Shown here piece after piece: positions 1 through 21,584 of a stretch of 64,000 nt of DNA; positions within the stretch are counted from its first letter, which is position 1; each line of letters starts with the position of its first letter. Below the pieces are notes generated by a model that ran no database searches, was not told the DNA's origin, and saw nothing but the letters and a program-made list of their open reading frames with translations. The DNA is taken from contig CM061100.1 of NCBI GenBank assembly GCA_030770545.1, forward strand, positions 3,975,501-4,039,500, in the 5' to 3' direction. Origin of the DNA: Macropodus opercularis (lineage: Eukaryota; Chordata; Actinopteri; Anabantiformes; Osphronemidae). A program made the position numbers and the translations under genes.

Positions 1-3000
1 TTGTCATCTTCATTGATGTCAAGCCAACGGCCACATTCAAAAGAATATTTCTCCATCGTCAGAGTCTTGAGCAAAGTGACCTGCAGGAAATCACACGCAT
101 CAAACGCACCTTCGTCTGAACCGTTCAGTACAATGAATAACCTACTGCAACTCAGTGCTTAGGAATGACAGTAACAGCCTCTACTGGCAAACCAGAAAGA
201 CAGAACCACAGCACCTTGGCTAAATGCCATCCAGCAAACGGACTTCTCTTCTCATGCCAGATGCGCAGTTTCAGTAATTTTCCTATGTCTGGCATTTCAA
301 TCTAAAGCCGTTTGAGAAAGAGACAAAAACACAACACAAAACGTTGAAAACATCTTTACTCTCAGTCGCTCCGTTTAGCAGATGCTTCTGGGCTCACCAT
401 GAATTTATCAACCTGCCCCTGCTCAAAACTGTCTGAGTTGTTTTCCAGTTTGAGCTCATCAGATTTGCCCTTCTCTCCATAGATCTGCAGGAACACCTGG
501 GCATCTGTCCCCGCCCCCTTAACGTCTGAAGTCCAGATCCACAGAGACCATGGGTACTCTGCAGTGGGAGAAAAGTGGATGTGTGATTTTAAGGGATTCA
601 AGAAGGATGTTTACATTCAGCAAACATCTGCCAAAGACACGCACTCTTTTGTTTTTTCTGCCGGAGAGAGACCATTTCGTACAGCTCCCTCTCAATCAGA
701 CCATCCGCCTCATCCTCGTCCAGCCACATCCCACATGGAAAGGTCTGTTCGATGCCCGTGAATGGACAGTATATCACCACCTGCAAGGGAAACAAGTCCT
801 CAGTGGTCGCACAACCTTTCAAAGTAAGTGCACAAACATCAAGACGTGCCCAGTACCTTTTCACAGTACCATCCAGCACCAACAGCAGCATTGTCGTGCC
901 CGATGGTGACTCTGCTGAGCGGACTGATTAGTTCACATATTTCCACGTTGAAAATATCTATGAGACCGCGCTCAAATGCTCCACCCTCCAAGAAGACTTT
1001 GCCACTGTTTTTTACGCCCTTGGAGCCGTGCATGACTATGTGCATCTTAGAGTTAGTGCCTGCACCCCTCACGTTTCCAGTCATCACCTGCACGTTGTAA
1101 ACAATTCCTGACAAAAAGCACAAAACAGCATTAAATAGAAGTCAGACATGTGCATTAATGTAATGAAACTAAACTCAAATGCTGCAGACTAGTTTGAACC
1201 TGTTACTGTATGTTTAACTTGACTTCAGTTGATGTTCATACCCATTGGCTGCATGGACCCAACCAATATATCTCTCTGTATTTTCCCATCACCTTCATCC
1301 ATAGCGAACCAACGATTAACTGGGAATTCATACACTTCTTTATTCCCCATATCATCGATTACCACCTGTACAGACACAATAGACACCTTCACGTGAGTTT
1401 GCCTCCGTGTGTGAGATTGTGTATACATGTGCGGCTTGTTCAAACCTTGTCTAGAAACCATCCAGCGGAGGAACCTCTGTTGTTGTGCCCGATGGTGATC
1501 TTCCTCAGCCTGCCCAGGTTCGGAGAATCTATCGTAAACTTGTCCTCTGAGCCCCGCTCAAAGTTGTCTTTGTCACTGTCCAGTCGTCTCTCTCCTTTTG
1601 TGATACGATAAAATAAACACCAAGCATTAGAATTGCACTATAACACTGCACAAGCCAGTTCAAGCCGTTCAACAAAAAGTTAAACATTAAAAACAAACTC
1701 TTTCCCACCTGTGTCCCCATTCTCCCCAAAGATATTTAGGAAGACGTCAGCGTCTGTTCCACTTCCCTTCATATCGGCGGTGAACACACTCACTATGTAT
1801 TTATTGACTGCAACACATGGAACAGAACCAACAATACACTGATTTATACAGACAAAGTTTGTTTCCAGGTTAAATATTCACAACTGTGTGTGTTTCTGTG
1901 CATGTGTCTTATTGTTTGGATCTGGTCTAGATCACTGGTCTGCTCTGCTTCACTGACTGCAGCTGCTAACGTTAGATCCCTTTGCAACAGAAGACACGTG
2001 GGCACGTGAACCTATGGATTACACCCTGGTGGATTTCAGTTGGAACCTTACACCTTTGTGTTCGAGTGGCAACATACACGGTGTTAACACTGCAGTGTTT
2101 CTAAAAATAGATCATTCTTCTGTTCATTTGTGGCTTAATTCATTAATTTATCAGAGTTTGTCAAATCACCTGACTCAGCATTACAGTGAAAGTGATTTTT
2201 ATTTTCAACATAGCAGTTTCTCTGTGGTTGATGTATTTGGAATTTTAATCAAATGTTGTTTTTATTTAACCTGTATGAACCTTTGTAGCTTGTTTGTTTG
2301 GTTTTAATTTTTTCTTGCTTGTCTCGCAGTGACCTACATTTCGGGACATCCATGGGGTTTAGGCTGCCCAGCAGGTCTCTGACAAAGAGGTTGTCTCCCT
2401 CCTCACGGCTCAGCCAGTTGCTGCAGGTGAAATAATATCGCAGATGTGGCCGGTTCATGTCGGTCACCACCACCCTGTCCAAGAACCAGCTGGCGCTCAT
2501 CCCTGTGTTGTCGTGCTCGATCCTGGGAAAATTAACAATCCCAGTGTGACATGAATTGCACATAACTGTATTGCACATTCACATAATAGAGCTGCAGTAA
2601 GAAAAAGTATGTGAACCCTTTGAGATTGCATGGATTTCTGCATAAATTGGTCATAAAATGTGTTCTGATCTTCACACAAACATGATATGTTTTCCTGTTT
2701 TCATTGAACATAACATTTAAACATTCACAGTGCAGGGTGGAAAAACCATGTGAACCCTTGGCCTTAATAAGCTGCGGATCAGAACAACAGTCTGGAGGTA
2801 TTTTGGACTATTCCTCCTTACAAAACTGTTTCAGTGCAGCAATATTTTTGTCTGGGGTGAATCGCTCTCTTGAAGCCACAGCATCTCACAGCATCGGGTT
2901 GAGGTCAGGGCTCTGACTGGTTCACTCCAGAAGACCTATTTTCTTCTGTTGAAGCCATTCTGTTGTTGATTTACTTCTATGTGTTGGGTCGTTGTCCTGT

Positions 3001-6000
3001 TGCATCACCCATCCTCTGTGGAGCTTCAGTTGATGGACAGATGCTCTTAAGTTTTCCTGCAAAATGTCTTAATAAACTTTGGAATTAATATTTCCGTCAA
3101 TGACAGCAATCCGTCCAGGCCCTGAGGCAGCAAAGCCCCCAACCATGATGCCCCTTCCACCATGTCTGACAGTGGGGCTGAGGTGTTGATGTTGGTGAGC
3201 TGTGCCTTTTTCTCTCCACATACATCGTTGTGTGTTTCCAAGCACCTCAGTTTTGGTTTCATCTGTCCACAGAATATTACATCCAGCTGCTGTTTTGCAA
3301 ACTTCAAACGTGCTGCAATGTTTTTTTTGGACAGCAGTGGCTTCCTCCCTGGTTCCTCCCATACTCTCCATTCTTGCTTAATGTTTTATTTATTGTAGAT
3401 TTGTCAACACAAATGTTCGCATGTGCCAGAGATTAAGTAAACTCATAACGGGTGTGTGTCTTTTATAGGGCAGGATCGCTTTAACCAACACATCCAGTCT
3501 CATCACATTGACTGGACTCCAGGTTGGCTGACTCCTGGCTCCTGTCATTAGCCGAGGGGTCACATACTTTTTCCACCCTGCACTGGGAATGTTTTGTTCA
3601 ATAGACTATTGTATCTTTGATGAAGATCAGAACACATTTTATGACCAATTTATGCAGAAACCCATTTAATCCCAAAGGGTTCACATACTTTTTTTTGCAA
3701 CTTTATAACAAAACTGAGCAGAATATACAGAGTCCTAAAATCAAGCCTTCCATACTACACACAGAGATTTTTGCATCATTTGACCTTTGAATGTCCTTCT
3801 TCTTCATTTGCCTGTTTGTGTCTGGCAGCTGTGATGTAGCTCAGCCTTTTCTAGACTAAGGCACTAACTCCCAGCAACAGATGGGGCTTAACCATCTATC
3901 ACTGGATCAAGTTCTTTGCTGGCCAGTGGAACAGCTGTACAATAGGTGACAAATGTTCCCGTGATCCTCCTCGTGAATCGCTCTTATCCTGGATATGTCG
4001 ACTGGCATCACAGTATGTTGTGTTTTTTACGTGACACATATAAAAACATACAATCAGCCGACTGGGATTTACCTCAGCTTCTTCAGAGGCCCCACATTCT
4101 GTGTTTTGATCCGAAAGACATCAGTCTTATTCTTTTCAAAGGCAGTCCTGCTTCTGCACAGTGGGAAAACAGAAAATATCAGAACTTGCGCCACAGATAG
4201 ACTGAGAGTGAGTGAGTGTATGTGTGTGTAAGAGCAAAGAATCTGGAATTAATTAAAAGAAACTGGACTGTGAAAATCCAGACAGACACTGAACTGAACC
4301 CTGAAACGGTAAATTACATCGTCTGACTGATCCAGCTTAGGGGACGCTCATCACTGTGGTACAATCTGACTCAGCCAGTTCAGGGCTCCCTCTTCTTTAG
4401 TGTGTATTTTTATTCCTCAGAGAAAATAGATCCTTTGTAAGTAGGCTACACACAGTCAAAGTAGGGGAACTGATGTGTATACTCAAATGTTGTGTTAAAT
4501 GTTTTTTTTATCTGTACCTGTATAAAATCGCCTGCAGGGAAATGGTGGAAAGACAATGATTATAAAAAAGAAAAGATCAAATCCAATACCAGCTTTGGAA
4601 TTCATGCAATTTGAATGATTTACAATCACACTGAATTTCCAAAGAGTTGCATTTTTCTGTAAGTTTGCTTGGAGGCTTAGCAACCCCCCCCTTACCTGTA
4701 TCATGTCGTCACGTTTTATTTGGTCATTACACAATACAGGCAGGACCTAAAATATATCGGAGTAAGGTGAAACTAACCTACGCTTGCTCTTCTACCGTCT
4801 AAGAACATATAGCAAATGAATCTCTTTCTGGTTTCATGAAGACATTGGTCATAGTCTGCCCTGATCCTTATTGAATACATGCCTTGCTGAAGTTGAGAAA
4901 CTGGGTTAATGAGACCAGCACAAGGTATGTGTAACATGGTCCAAAAGGATTTTTAATAAGTAGGTATCTCCTACACGGCACAGGTAACCCTATCTGTCAA
5001 TCAATGTGTGATAGATGAAAGGAGCCTGTCGCTGATAAGATCCTGTGAGAGTCACTTGATCATCCTCAGAAATGACATCGTGGTCTTCTTTCATTTGCTC
5101 TGAATGGAAAAGAAGACCGGCCATGCCACGCAGTTCCTCCTTACTCACGATATTGTGTCCAGTTAGTATATAACTGTATAGAGGAGACATTCCTGCACCA
5201 AAACAACAATGTTCTGCTCCTCCGGTATCAAGTGGGTTTTAGGTTTCAACCTGATATGATTTTGACACAATAAGTCAAAAAGATTTATTGTGCGCAAACT
5301 AACTTTATTGCTGGCCTCTACAGGCATCGAGTTAATGGTGAGGAATGTTCTCTCATACAGTGTTATCTGCAGAGTAAAACTCAGAACACGGACAGAATCA
5401 TAACCATCCTTTAGGAGACTGATACCTCTTTTCTGTGCTGAAGGAAAGAAACATAAAACAGATTCATAGTTAACAGCTGGCACTGAAAAGGTAAATGTTC
5501 AGATAAACTTACTGTGGCATGATTGAAGCAACTCAAAGCTACTTTACACATGAATTAGGATGTGATAATGCCAAACAAATGACAGCACAATGTTTTAAAC
5601 GACATCAATCAAAGTGCTGTTTACCACAAGTCGATGATAACAACAAGATCTACTCACTTGCTTGCCAGGTGAACTTTGGGGGTGACGCCAAAGTCTCCAA
5701 AAAGTGTAACGAAAACATTAGCGTCAGTTCCAGCTCCCTTCACGTCACCTGTCACAGTGACCACCTCATACACTGGAAGAAGAGGAGGATGGGAGAGAAA
5801 CGTATGTTTTAAACATTGCAATTCTGCAAGCATGACGTTTAGTGCAATGAGTAAATTCTATGATGTCTTAAGATGTGCTACTGATTTGAAGGATTAAAAA
5901 CATAAGGAGACACGCAAAGTCACATCCTCAGGCAGTGTCCAATAATCTATAAACATTAGGGGGCATTGTGTTTCCTTCCATGTACAGTTGCCAGGGAATT

Positions 6001-8044
6001 CAATGCGGCGAAACTGCAGCGAATCCATGTCTGCTGCGGCACACCAGCCAAGTCTCTCTCACATTTCGCAAATGTGTCTCTTTGTCCGACCAAGCCACCA
6101 AGCGGAAAGTAATTGGGGTGAAAACGCAGCAGCCCGTGAAATCTGGCTGGTCAGACGGTCCAGCACTTTGTCTGTCTGCGTGTTACCATTAGTTTGCAGC
6201 TTAAGAATGGTTTGTTTTTGGTTTCTAACCAAAGTAATGGAATCGAATCGAATGAGTTCACACGCACAGAACTGAAAATTCATTTTAGTCAGTATAAGTC
6301 TACTGTTACTACAACTGCGACATAAAATCTTCAGCTCAGTTCACTGAATTTAGTTTAGCTCTCATAGCTTCTCATAGCACAAACGAAAGAGTTAGCCAAC
6401 AAAAAGTGACTCATTTACTGCCTACCAGGCCCATTAGATTGGTTTCAGATGTAGTCTGACTGTAATCATGTTTCTCTAATTCCCTACCAAATTACCAGGT
6501 TTCCTGTTCACATCACAGTTAAGTAATCAGCTTGTTAGACAAATACGACTGTTGACTGGGTTCTCTGCATTGGTCTTTGTGGTTATGGTAATCTAGATAA
6601 AACTGAAGGTGTGATCATCCATGGCCATGGCATAGAAGAAAAACGAAGAACAGGGAATCTACTGCAGGATAAGATCAGTGAACGATGAAGGAGCACGCAG
6701 GGAGGAGGCTTAGAGTAAAGATGAGGAGGAGACAGACATCCGACGAAAAGCCATTAGGCCAAATTTATTCCAGCAGGGTTATGGATACCCAGTTAACAAG
6801 CAGCAGAGCCAATGTACAGTATCCAAACCAGATAAAAGGCAAACCGGCTGGTTTAAATCCAGAAGACAGTGGCCTGGCAGAACTGAGCCTGAATCGTTTC
6901 AGAGGGATATACACACTCAGGCATGTAGCACAACTAATCAGCTAATCAAACTTACTTTATTTTTACTTTTACCTTTATTGTCATCATTTTAAAACTACTG
7001 CTCTAATAATACGAACAGTGCCCTGGCACCCTGCAGGCCTTGGCTTCTCGCTCCACGTTGGAAAACCTCTAAGGAAGCTCGTCTGGCTCCCGGCCCTCGC
7101 TGGGGCGCCCAGGCCCCGAGACTGGGACGGCACCCAGCACCTGTCTGCCCCCAAGCCTCTGTTTGGGTCTATTCATGTGGAACATAAGTGAGCTTTCACC
7201 CAGGAACAATCACAGAGGGATTCCCCATGGAGTCTATGCTCAATACTGACTGGATCGAGATTGACCACGTGGAAGAGTCGCTTAGAGGTAGGATGGGACA
7301 TTTCAACAAGGTGGAATCCTTACCTTTCTTTTTGTAGTACTCATCCTCATATCCATCAGATGAGTCCGTGTGATAGTTCAGCAGCTCATTCTGGTAAATC
7401 GCAGCATAGTCCACCTGTTTAATTTTGGATTTCTTCCCTTTTTTCTTTTTGTCATCGTCACTGTCTGCAGATCCTTTCTTCCCCTTCTTCTTTTTCTTTT
7501 TCTTTGACTCTTCCTCCTCCTCCTGCTCGTCCAACACAGGCTCCTCGTCATCATCGTTGTGAGACTTCTTTTTCTTTTTGCCATCTTTAGACTTTTTATC
7601 CTTGGAACCCATCTCCTCCTCTCCCTCTAGATTCTCAGTGGAGGATTTCTTTTTCTTCTTCTTCTTTTCCTCCTTTGCTCCCTCGGTCACTTCCTCTTTG
7701 AGCTTTTCCTTTTTAGACTTGGCCCGAGGGTCATTGTTGTTCTGCTCACCCTCTTCAGCTTCATTTTCAATCACAGCATCAACTTCATGAACATGATCTG
7801 GGTTCTTCTTCTTCTTTTTCTCTTTTGGATTTTCACCCTCTTTCCTTTTCTCTTTCTCTGTGGCCTCCTGATTGTTGGGACTCTCTGCGCCCTTGTGTTT
7901 CCTCCGACTCTTCTCTCGTTTTGACGTGTCCCTACGAGTCACACCATTGCTCTTCTCCTTTAACTCTGGCTCCGTTTCCTCCACTTCATCATCAACTTCT
8001 TCAGTTTCCTCTAAAGCTGTGGACTTTTTCTGTTTCGCCGGCAT
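1..8044 (-). CDS. loxhd1: LOXHD1, 5' part (12 exons, runs off the window)
   Basis: Lipoxygenase-homology (PLAT-repeat) protein; the mammalian ortholog is needed for hair-cell function and is thought to link membrane and cytoskeleton in stereocilia. Exons in transcript order: 8044-7324, 5772-5658, 4153-4073, 2522-2338, 1807-1709, 1594-1446, 1365-1242, 1107-857, 780-645, 558-398, 301-215 and 80-1 (cut by the window edge). All have AG/GT borders and phases that join, giving about 729 codons. PLAT motifs recur: GDVKGAGTDANVFVTLFG, IEHDNTGMSASWFLDRVVV, GSGTDADVFLNIFGENGDTG, GHNNRGSSAGWFLDK, GNVRGAGTNSK and SDVKGAGTDAQVFLQIYG, with W-L repeat ends such as NWLSREEGD and RWFAMDEGDGKIQRD. About four and a half domains are present. 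The start at 8044 is supported by an in-frame TAA four bases upstream. The first ~205 residues are a Lys/Glu-rich extension; the ancestral N-terminal motif (AAIYQNELLNYHTDSSDGYE) follows. The rest of the gene lies before base 1. Confidence 0.95.
2589..3703 (-). mobile_element. Degraded Tc1/mariner-like transposon with IR/DR ends
   Basis: An insertion of about 1.1 kb flanked by TA on both sides (2587-2588 and 3704-3705), inside a LOXHD1 intron. The ends are long imperfect inverted repeats of about 150 bp. Each end holds two copies of a short direct repeat: AAGTATGTGAACCC near 2605 and CCATGTGAACCCTTGG near 2746 on the left, with their complements near 3679 and 3555 on the right. This is the IR/DR arrangement of Tc1-like elements. 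The minus strand between about 3370 and 2770 encodes broken transposase: WTDETKTEVLGN, a HGGRGIMVGGFAASGPG block and INSKVY, then in other frames a stretch resembling the TSQSPDLNP region. Frames are interrupted and the N-terminal DNA-binding part is missing, so it is inactive as a source of transposase. Confidence 0.85.
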
Positions 8045-11000
8045 CTTTTATTTATCCACTTCCCTGGCCTTTAGTTTCGTAAGTGCTGCCTTGAGTTTCT
8101 AATGGTGTAAGACAATTCATTTGACCCTTGGCTGCAGAAAGATCTGGGATTGTGGAGTTCAAGCAGCCTGAATGTTTGCCGCTGCAGATATGTCAGCTCA
8201 GGACATGCAAAAGGCAGCAATTGCAACCTGGACACCTCCTGCTCACACAGTATATGGCCATACAACCAACAAACTACTCATGAAAAATTACTATCACCTC
8301 AACGCTCACGTGACGCATGGGAGAAAGCCCTGTGAAAAAGGAGCCTTGCACAGAGAACTTATCCTCTGTGTAGAGGCAATCTTCATTATTCATGTTGTCA
8401 GGATCGCTTTACGGGCCAGGGGTGTCTCGCTTTTACCTGCTGTCACACACATAGAGACAGATAAACAGGCAAACAAACAAACACACATTCACACACTCAT
8501 TACAAGCACACGTGTTCATTCTGATGTAAGAGTAGTAATGCGTATAAACCCCCGTTACCATTCTGAAAAGGAGAACCTCATGACTAAAACAAACCTCCTG
8601 TATCTCAGGATGTATAATGGATGGGTTTTCATGGTGGAGCTATGAGCAGCTTTATTTTCTTTTCCAAATTCATGAAAAGGAAAAGTCCTACGTTTTAGGA
8701 AAAGGGAAAAATATGAGGTGAGCACGTCTTCAAACCGAAGTCCCAGCTCTGTTCACAGTTACAACTGCCTCTTACAATCAAAGCCTTTTGTTTTATCTGT
8801 CATTTTAGATTTAATATAATTTTATCTTTACTATTAAATTCATGTTTGCATGAAAAAGATCCTCTGAGAGTCACTTGACAACTATTTTAGCAGAACTTTA
8901 ATTTCTCCATGAGGATTCTTATATCAACCTACACATCTGATTAGAGGCATTGTCCCATTAGCTTTATTGCTGCTACGTGACACCTGCTTGCAGACATCAT
9001 GGCAAAGGGCAGAGTTTGGTCATATTGATGTTTCAACATCAGATTACCCAACCAATCATTGGATCACCTGACTTGAAGCATTATTATTAGATGGACATTA
9101 TAAATGCAGTGTCTGTTGCAGGTTGCATTAATGTTCTGCAGGACCTTGTTCTCTCGTATGTTTGTGCAAACTTACTCAAAACTCATTTAATTGATTTCTA
9201 AGTGGATTCATTTCCCTTCCTGGCGCTCGTGAAAGGCTTGAATAATTTGATCACCACTCTGATATGATTTCCACAGTCTCAGGCATCCTTAGCTGACTCC
9301 GTCACTGAGAGGACACCAGCATCCATGCACCAGGCACTGCTTAATAATTGAGATGTTGTCAGTAGCTTTGCTTAAAGAGCTAATTAGAGCAGAGAACCAG
9401 CAGTTAACCACCCTGACACACGGCAGTTACATTAGCATCATGTGTCCCCACCTGAACGTGATGGTCAGTGCACTGCCCACAGTAAAAACAGACCCTATAA
9501 TAAAAGAGAATGCATTCTTTTAATAAGCCTCAACAATTTTTGCTCAGGCGAACGGCAACCCCACTCACAATTATAATAAATGGGAAAACAAGTGGGAAAA
9601 TCCAAACTGTTTATTTACAAACACAATACCAGTATAAAGACGGATCCCGGTTAAGAATCACTGTCTTATATATAATGTCCTTTTCCTTTTTTACTACGTC
9701 AGTCTGTGTGATAGTTTAATGTTTATGATCACATTGGGGGGAAATACAAAATAAAAACACATGTTTATTTAAGAATGTTGTCCTTGAAAATACTAAGAAA
9801 ACAAGACAAGTGCACAGCTGAGCATGAACAGACGAGTGACAGGGCAGAAAGACTCCTGCGCTTAACTGCACAGTCACAATTCAAGGTGAAGGTCAAATTA
9901 CACAATTATTATAGTGTTGTACATCACAGAAGGGCAGCATCCATCTCCATTCTTTAGTTATACAATTCCAGGAATCAGCTCTTCATGGTGTGAAAGCGTT
10001 TGTGTTTGTATCTCTGTATCGGCTAAAGTGTAAACATATTTCAGAGATCGTTAAAGCAGGCACACACAAAGCCAAGTATAGAGTAAAAGTCATGCAGAGC
10101 ATTACATGGTTATGAACGGTGTTCACAGGGAGTGAGACCTCACTAAATCTGATACCATGAAGTTCTACGTCCTAGAGTGTCCTTTAAGATACCAACGACA
10201 AGTCAAGCTTAATGGTGATGCAAAACACGTGGGTGCATTGCATATCGTTTGTAGGGGGCTGATGTCTCATAAGGCAGCACGGCTTAAGACACGAATGCCA
10301 GCGAGAGGCTACATCACTCAGCGGGGTTCTGTTGCTTCATAGACTGGACTGCCTTAAAAGTCACTGCACCAACGTCGCCTCAACAACATCATCTCCTGTC
10401 ATACAGGTTTTTCACAGAAATATAAGGGGTAAATTTTAAACTGGAGAAAGAAGGCCACTGAAAACTGGCCATTCTTTTTTAAAATGTGCACCCAGTCTGG
10501 TGAATAGGAAATAGATTACAAAAGTAGACAACAGGGAGTTACAATTGTATCTTTTTTGTCTTTTTCAGGATTTGTTTTACACAAACATTCAAAGCTGCCA
10601 CACCCACAGTGTCCAGGATAGAGAGAGGAAGAGGAGAAGGGGATGAGGGGGCACAAAGACGTGACCCACCGCGGCCCCGCCTCAGCATAAACATCTGTGC
10701 GATGTTGAGTAGAAAACACACGTCTGTACAGCAGAGCCACTAGAAAACTTCACAGAAACAGTATCACTAGGAAGATCACTTTTCACAAAATAAGCATTGT
10801 TTGTCAGACAGTCGACGACCTTGGAGATTCGACTGGCTAGTTAAACAAGTGGTGGTAATGATGGTGATGGAGAAGAGATGCTGTCAGTTAAAACAAGCTT
10901 TCAGCAGGTAGTGGACACAGAGAGAGCAAAGAAGTGTACGCTCCAAAGCGTAACTCTTTTTTATACAGGGAAAGATTTGTGTATTACTCACTAAAATAAA

Positions 11001-11059
11001 ATAAACGTAAGCTTACTTCTATTAAATGTAGTAAAGATAAAATATTGAGCTTTTGGGGA
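8045..11059. other. Intergenic / UTR DNA between LOXHD1 and ST8SIA5
   Basis: No coding region I can support. The part nearest 11059 should hold the 3' UTR of ST8SIA5, which is read leftwards; the part just right of 8044 should hold the LOXHD1 5' UTR and promoter. The sequence is AT-rich with scattered short open frames that show no domain features. Confidence 0.5.
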
Positions 11060-19426
<8,367 letters not shown>

Positions 19427-21549
19427 CCAGCTGACGGTGACACCAGCTTAGGTGTCTCTCTCCGCTGCATTCAGGACCAGGACCGCAGGTGTCTCGAACC
19501 CGCTGCAGTGGACATTGCCCATCACCTCTCAAGGCCACTTCCCCGCTCTCTCCATCGCATCACTGGCGTGGGACGATGCTGGCTCGGATGGAATCGCCAG
19601 GAATCTCAGCTGCAGCTCTGTAATGACCCTGTATTCAATTGTGCCCCAATAAATCGAATTTCTTTGTGTGTCTTGTGGGCAGATGGACGTAAAAACGCGA
19701 AATGCCCCAAAGGGAATTGCAGATTTCTATCGCAGACCATGCGCGGTTCGTCTGGACGAGGCGCGTTCGCTCGGTCGGAAGCAAGCAACGCAGATGATCC
19801 AAATTAACGCGTTCGAAATTCAATTTGTTCGGATTAGACCCAGAAAGGTTTAAATCAGATCGAGGAGGCCATGTAAGCCGTTTTGTTCCTAAAATGACTC
19901 GTCCCACCTACGTCATAAAAACACATCCCTCATGCTTCATCTCAAATCTGGGCAAAGCTGCGTGACTGAAATGTAAAAGGAGGGGGATGCGCCTTTTCTC
20001 AGCCCGGCAGCCGGGGGCGCGCCGCGTTACGTCCACATGCTCCTTACTCAGCCAAAACCCAAGGTCACGGTCTCCTTTACGGGGATGCACCTGCACACTC
20101 ACAGTAGTGTATCTACAGCAGCTCACTTCCTCTGACCTCCCATGGAGGGAGAGCCTGCCAGTCTGTCAACATGTGTGAATGCCAGTACTTTTTTTTGTCG
20201 TGGGTGTTTGTGCGTATTTCACATAGTTTGCATTTGTTACTGTACTATTTTTATTTTATGGTTTTTATCTGTTGTAGGTGAGTGAGATCAACAAAATAAT
20301 TTAAGAGGCTCAACCAGTTCAAGCCAATATAAGTGAATTTATTCTCAGTGGCTTCTGTAAGAAGCCAAGTGTTCACCCTTTTCTGCAGGAAAGAATCCTG
20401 GTGTTCCTCCATCTAACAGGTCTAACAGGAGTTGTTTTTGTCAACATACCACAAGAGAGGACAGAGCTGCTTTTGCATGTAAAGTTGTGTCTTACCAGCA
20501 TGAAGCCAGGACAGCCTCTGTACCAGTCCCTCTAAATCCACCATAGACCTTGGCATGTTTGCCCCTTGGGTTTGCCCCTTGGCCAGCAGGGGGTACTCTG
20601 GTGCTTCCTCCACTGTTGTTGTGTCACAGGTTTCCCAGTGGATCTGAGTGTGAGAACTCCATCCCTGTTTACACACTCTTCCAATAACTCACCCCTGAGC
20701 TCAAAGGCAGCACCAAGTCCTTGTTTCCTAGCATGCATGTGACCCAGTGGATGGTTAGGCCTGACTCTCCTACTCTAACGGCAAGAGTACAAACCGTTTC
20801 GTGAAAATCTCATTCACCAACTGCTGTGACAAGCTAAAGCCTAATGCTATAACAGCAAACACCTTTCCAGAGGCAAGTGGTCAGCGGATTTTTTTAGCAA
20901 CTGGGGCTGAAAACTGCATTAGGCCATTGATTTCTGCTGGTGTCCACTGTGACAGCCATGTGGTCATAATCAGTCCATTTGGTGCAGCAGCTCTGCTGTA
21001 AGTTATTGCACCAGGCAGTGTTGTTCCAACTCATCAGCACAAGAATTGCCTGGTTCTAGGATCAGCCCATAGTGAGAACAAACCAGGCAGGAGATTCACA
21101 TTCAAGTCTCTCTTTATGTATTTAACTGTGGAATTAATACATACAAAATTAATCACAGTCTCTCCTCATCCAGACTCACATGAAGCAAAGCAATTTCAAG
21201 AGTAGTTTTTTGATAAGATGTCTTGTTGTTTGTTTGTTTTCTGCGCTCAACTAGGGCTTCCGTTTCATGACGCAGCCCTAACAGAAATGTAATGCAGCAA
21301 GTCAACCAACAGGCGTCGCTAAAGTGTTTCAAATGCACCGACACGGTGGTTCATTTTCAACATAATTACTTCTTATTGTTCCGCTGCTTTAAAAGGCCTC
21401 GGTTTATCCATCTCTAGCACCAAAACTACGTGTTTTCCGTAAGAACTGGAAAAAACCTACACACTTCACGTAAGTGCCCTTGGCTGGGAACGCATTTCTT
21501 TGCAACACAGGAAGCCACACGGGTGTAATTTGATGCAACGCACGCCCTC
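19427..21549. other. Divergent intergenic region ST8SIA5 / RPL37
   Basis: The first several hundred bases (19427 to about 20050) are relatively rich in CpG (for example GGGGCGCGCCGCGTTACG near 20015) and should carry the ST8SIA5 5' UTR and promoter. From about 20200 to 21500 the sequence is ordinary non-coding DNA; I recognise no gene or repeat family there. Confidence 0.5.
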
Positions 21550-21584
21550 CTTCCGGTCTCTTTTCCCGTTGCCACCGGACGAAA
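21550..21584 (+). promoter_or_regulatory. RPL37 core promoter with 5'-TOP start
   Basis: The pyrimidine run CTTCCGGTCTCTTTTCCCGT, 15 bases or so ahead of the ATG, is the usual 5' terminal oligopyrimidine start of ribosomal-protein mRNAs. TOP mRNAs are translationally controlled through mTOR and LARP1. The exact start base cannot be fixed from sequence alone. Confidence 0.75.

Noticed and set aside
5163..5483. Minus-strand open frame of 106 codons inside LOXHD1
   Set aside because: It does not match a PLAT repeat, and the phases of exons 5772-5658 and 4153-4073 join directly without it.
7578..8102. Ser/Phe-rich open frames on the plus strand
   Set aside because: They are antisense shadows of the Lys/Glu-rich LOXHD1 first exon.
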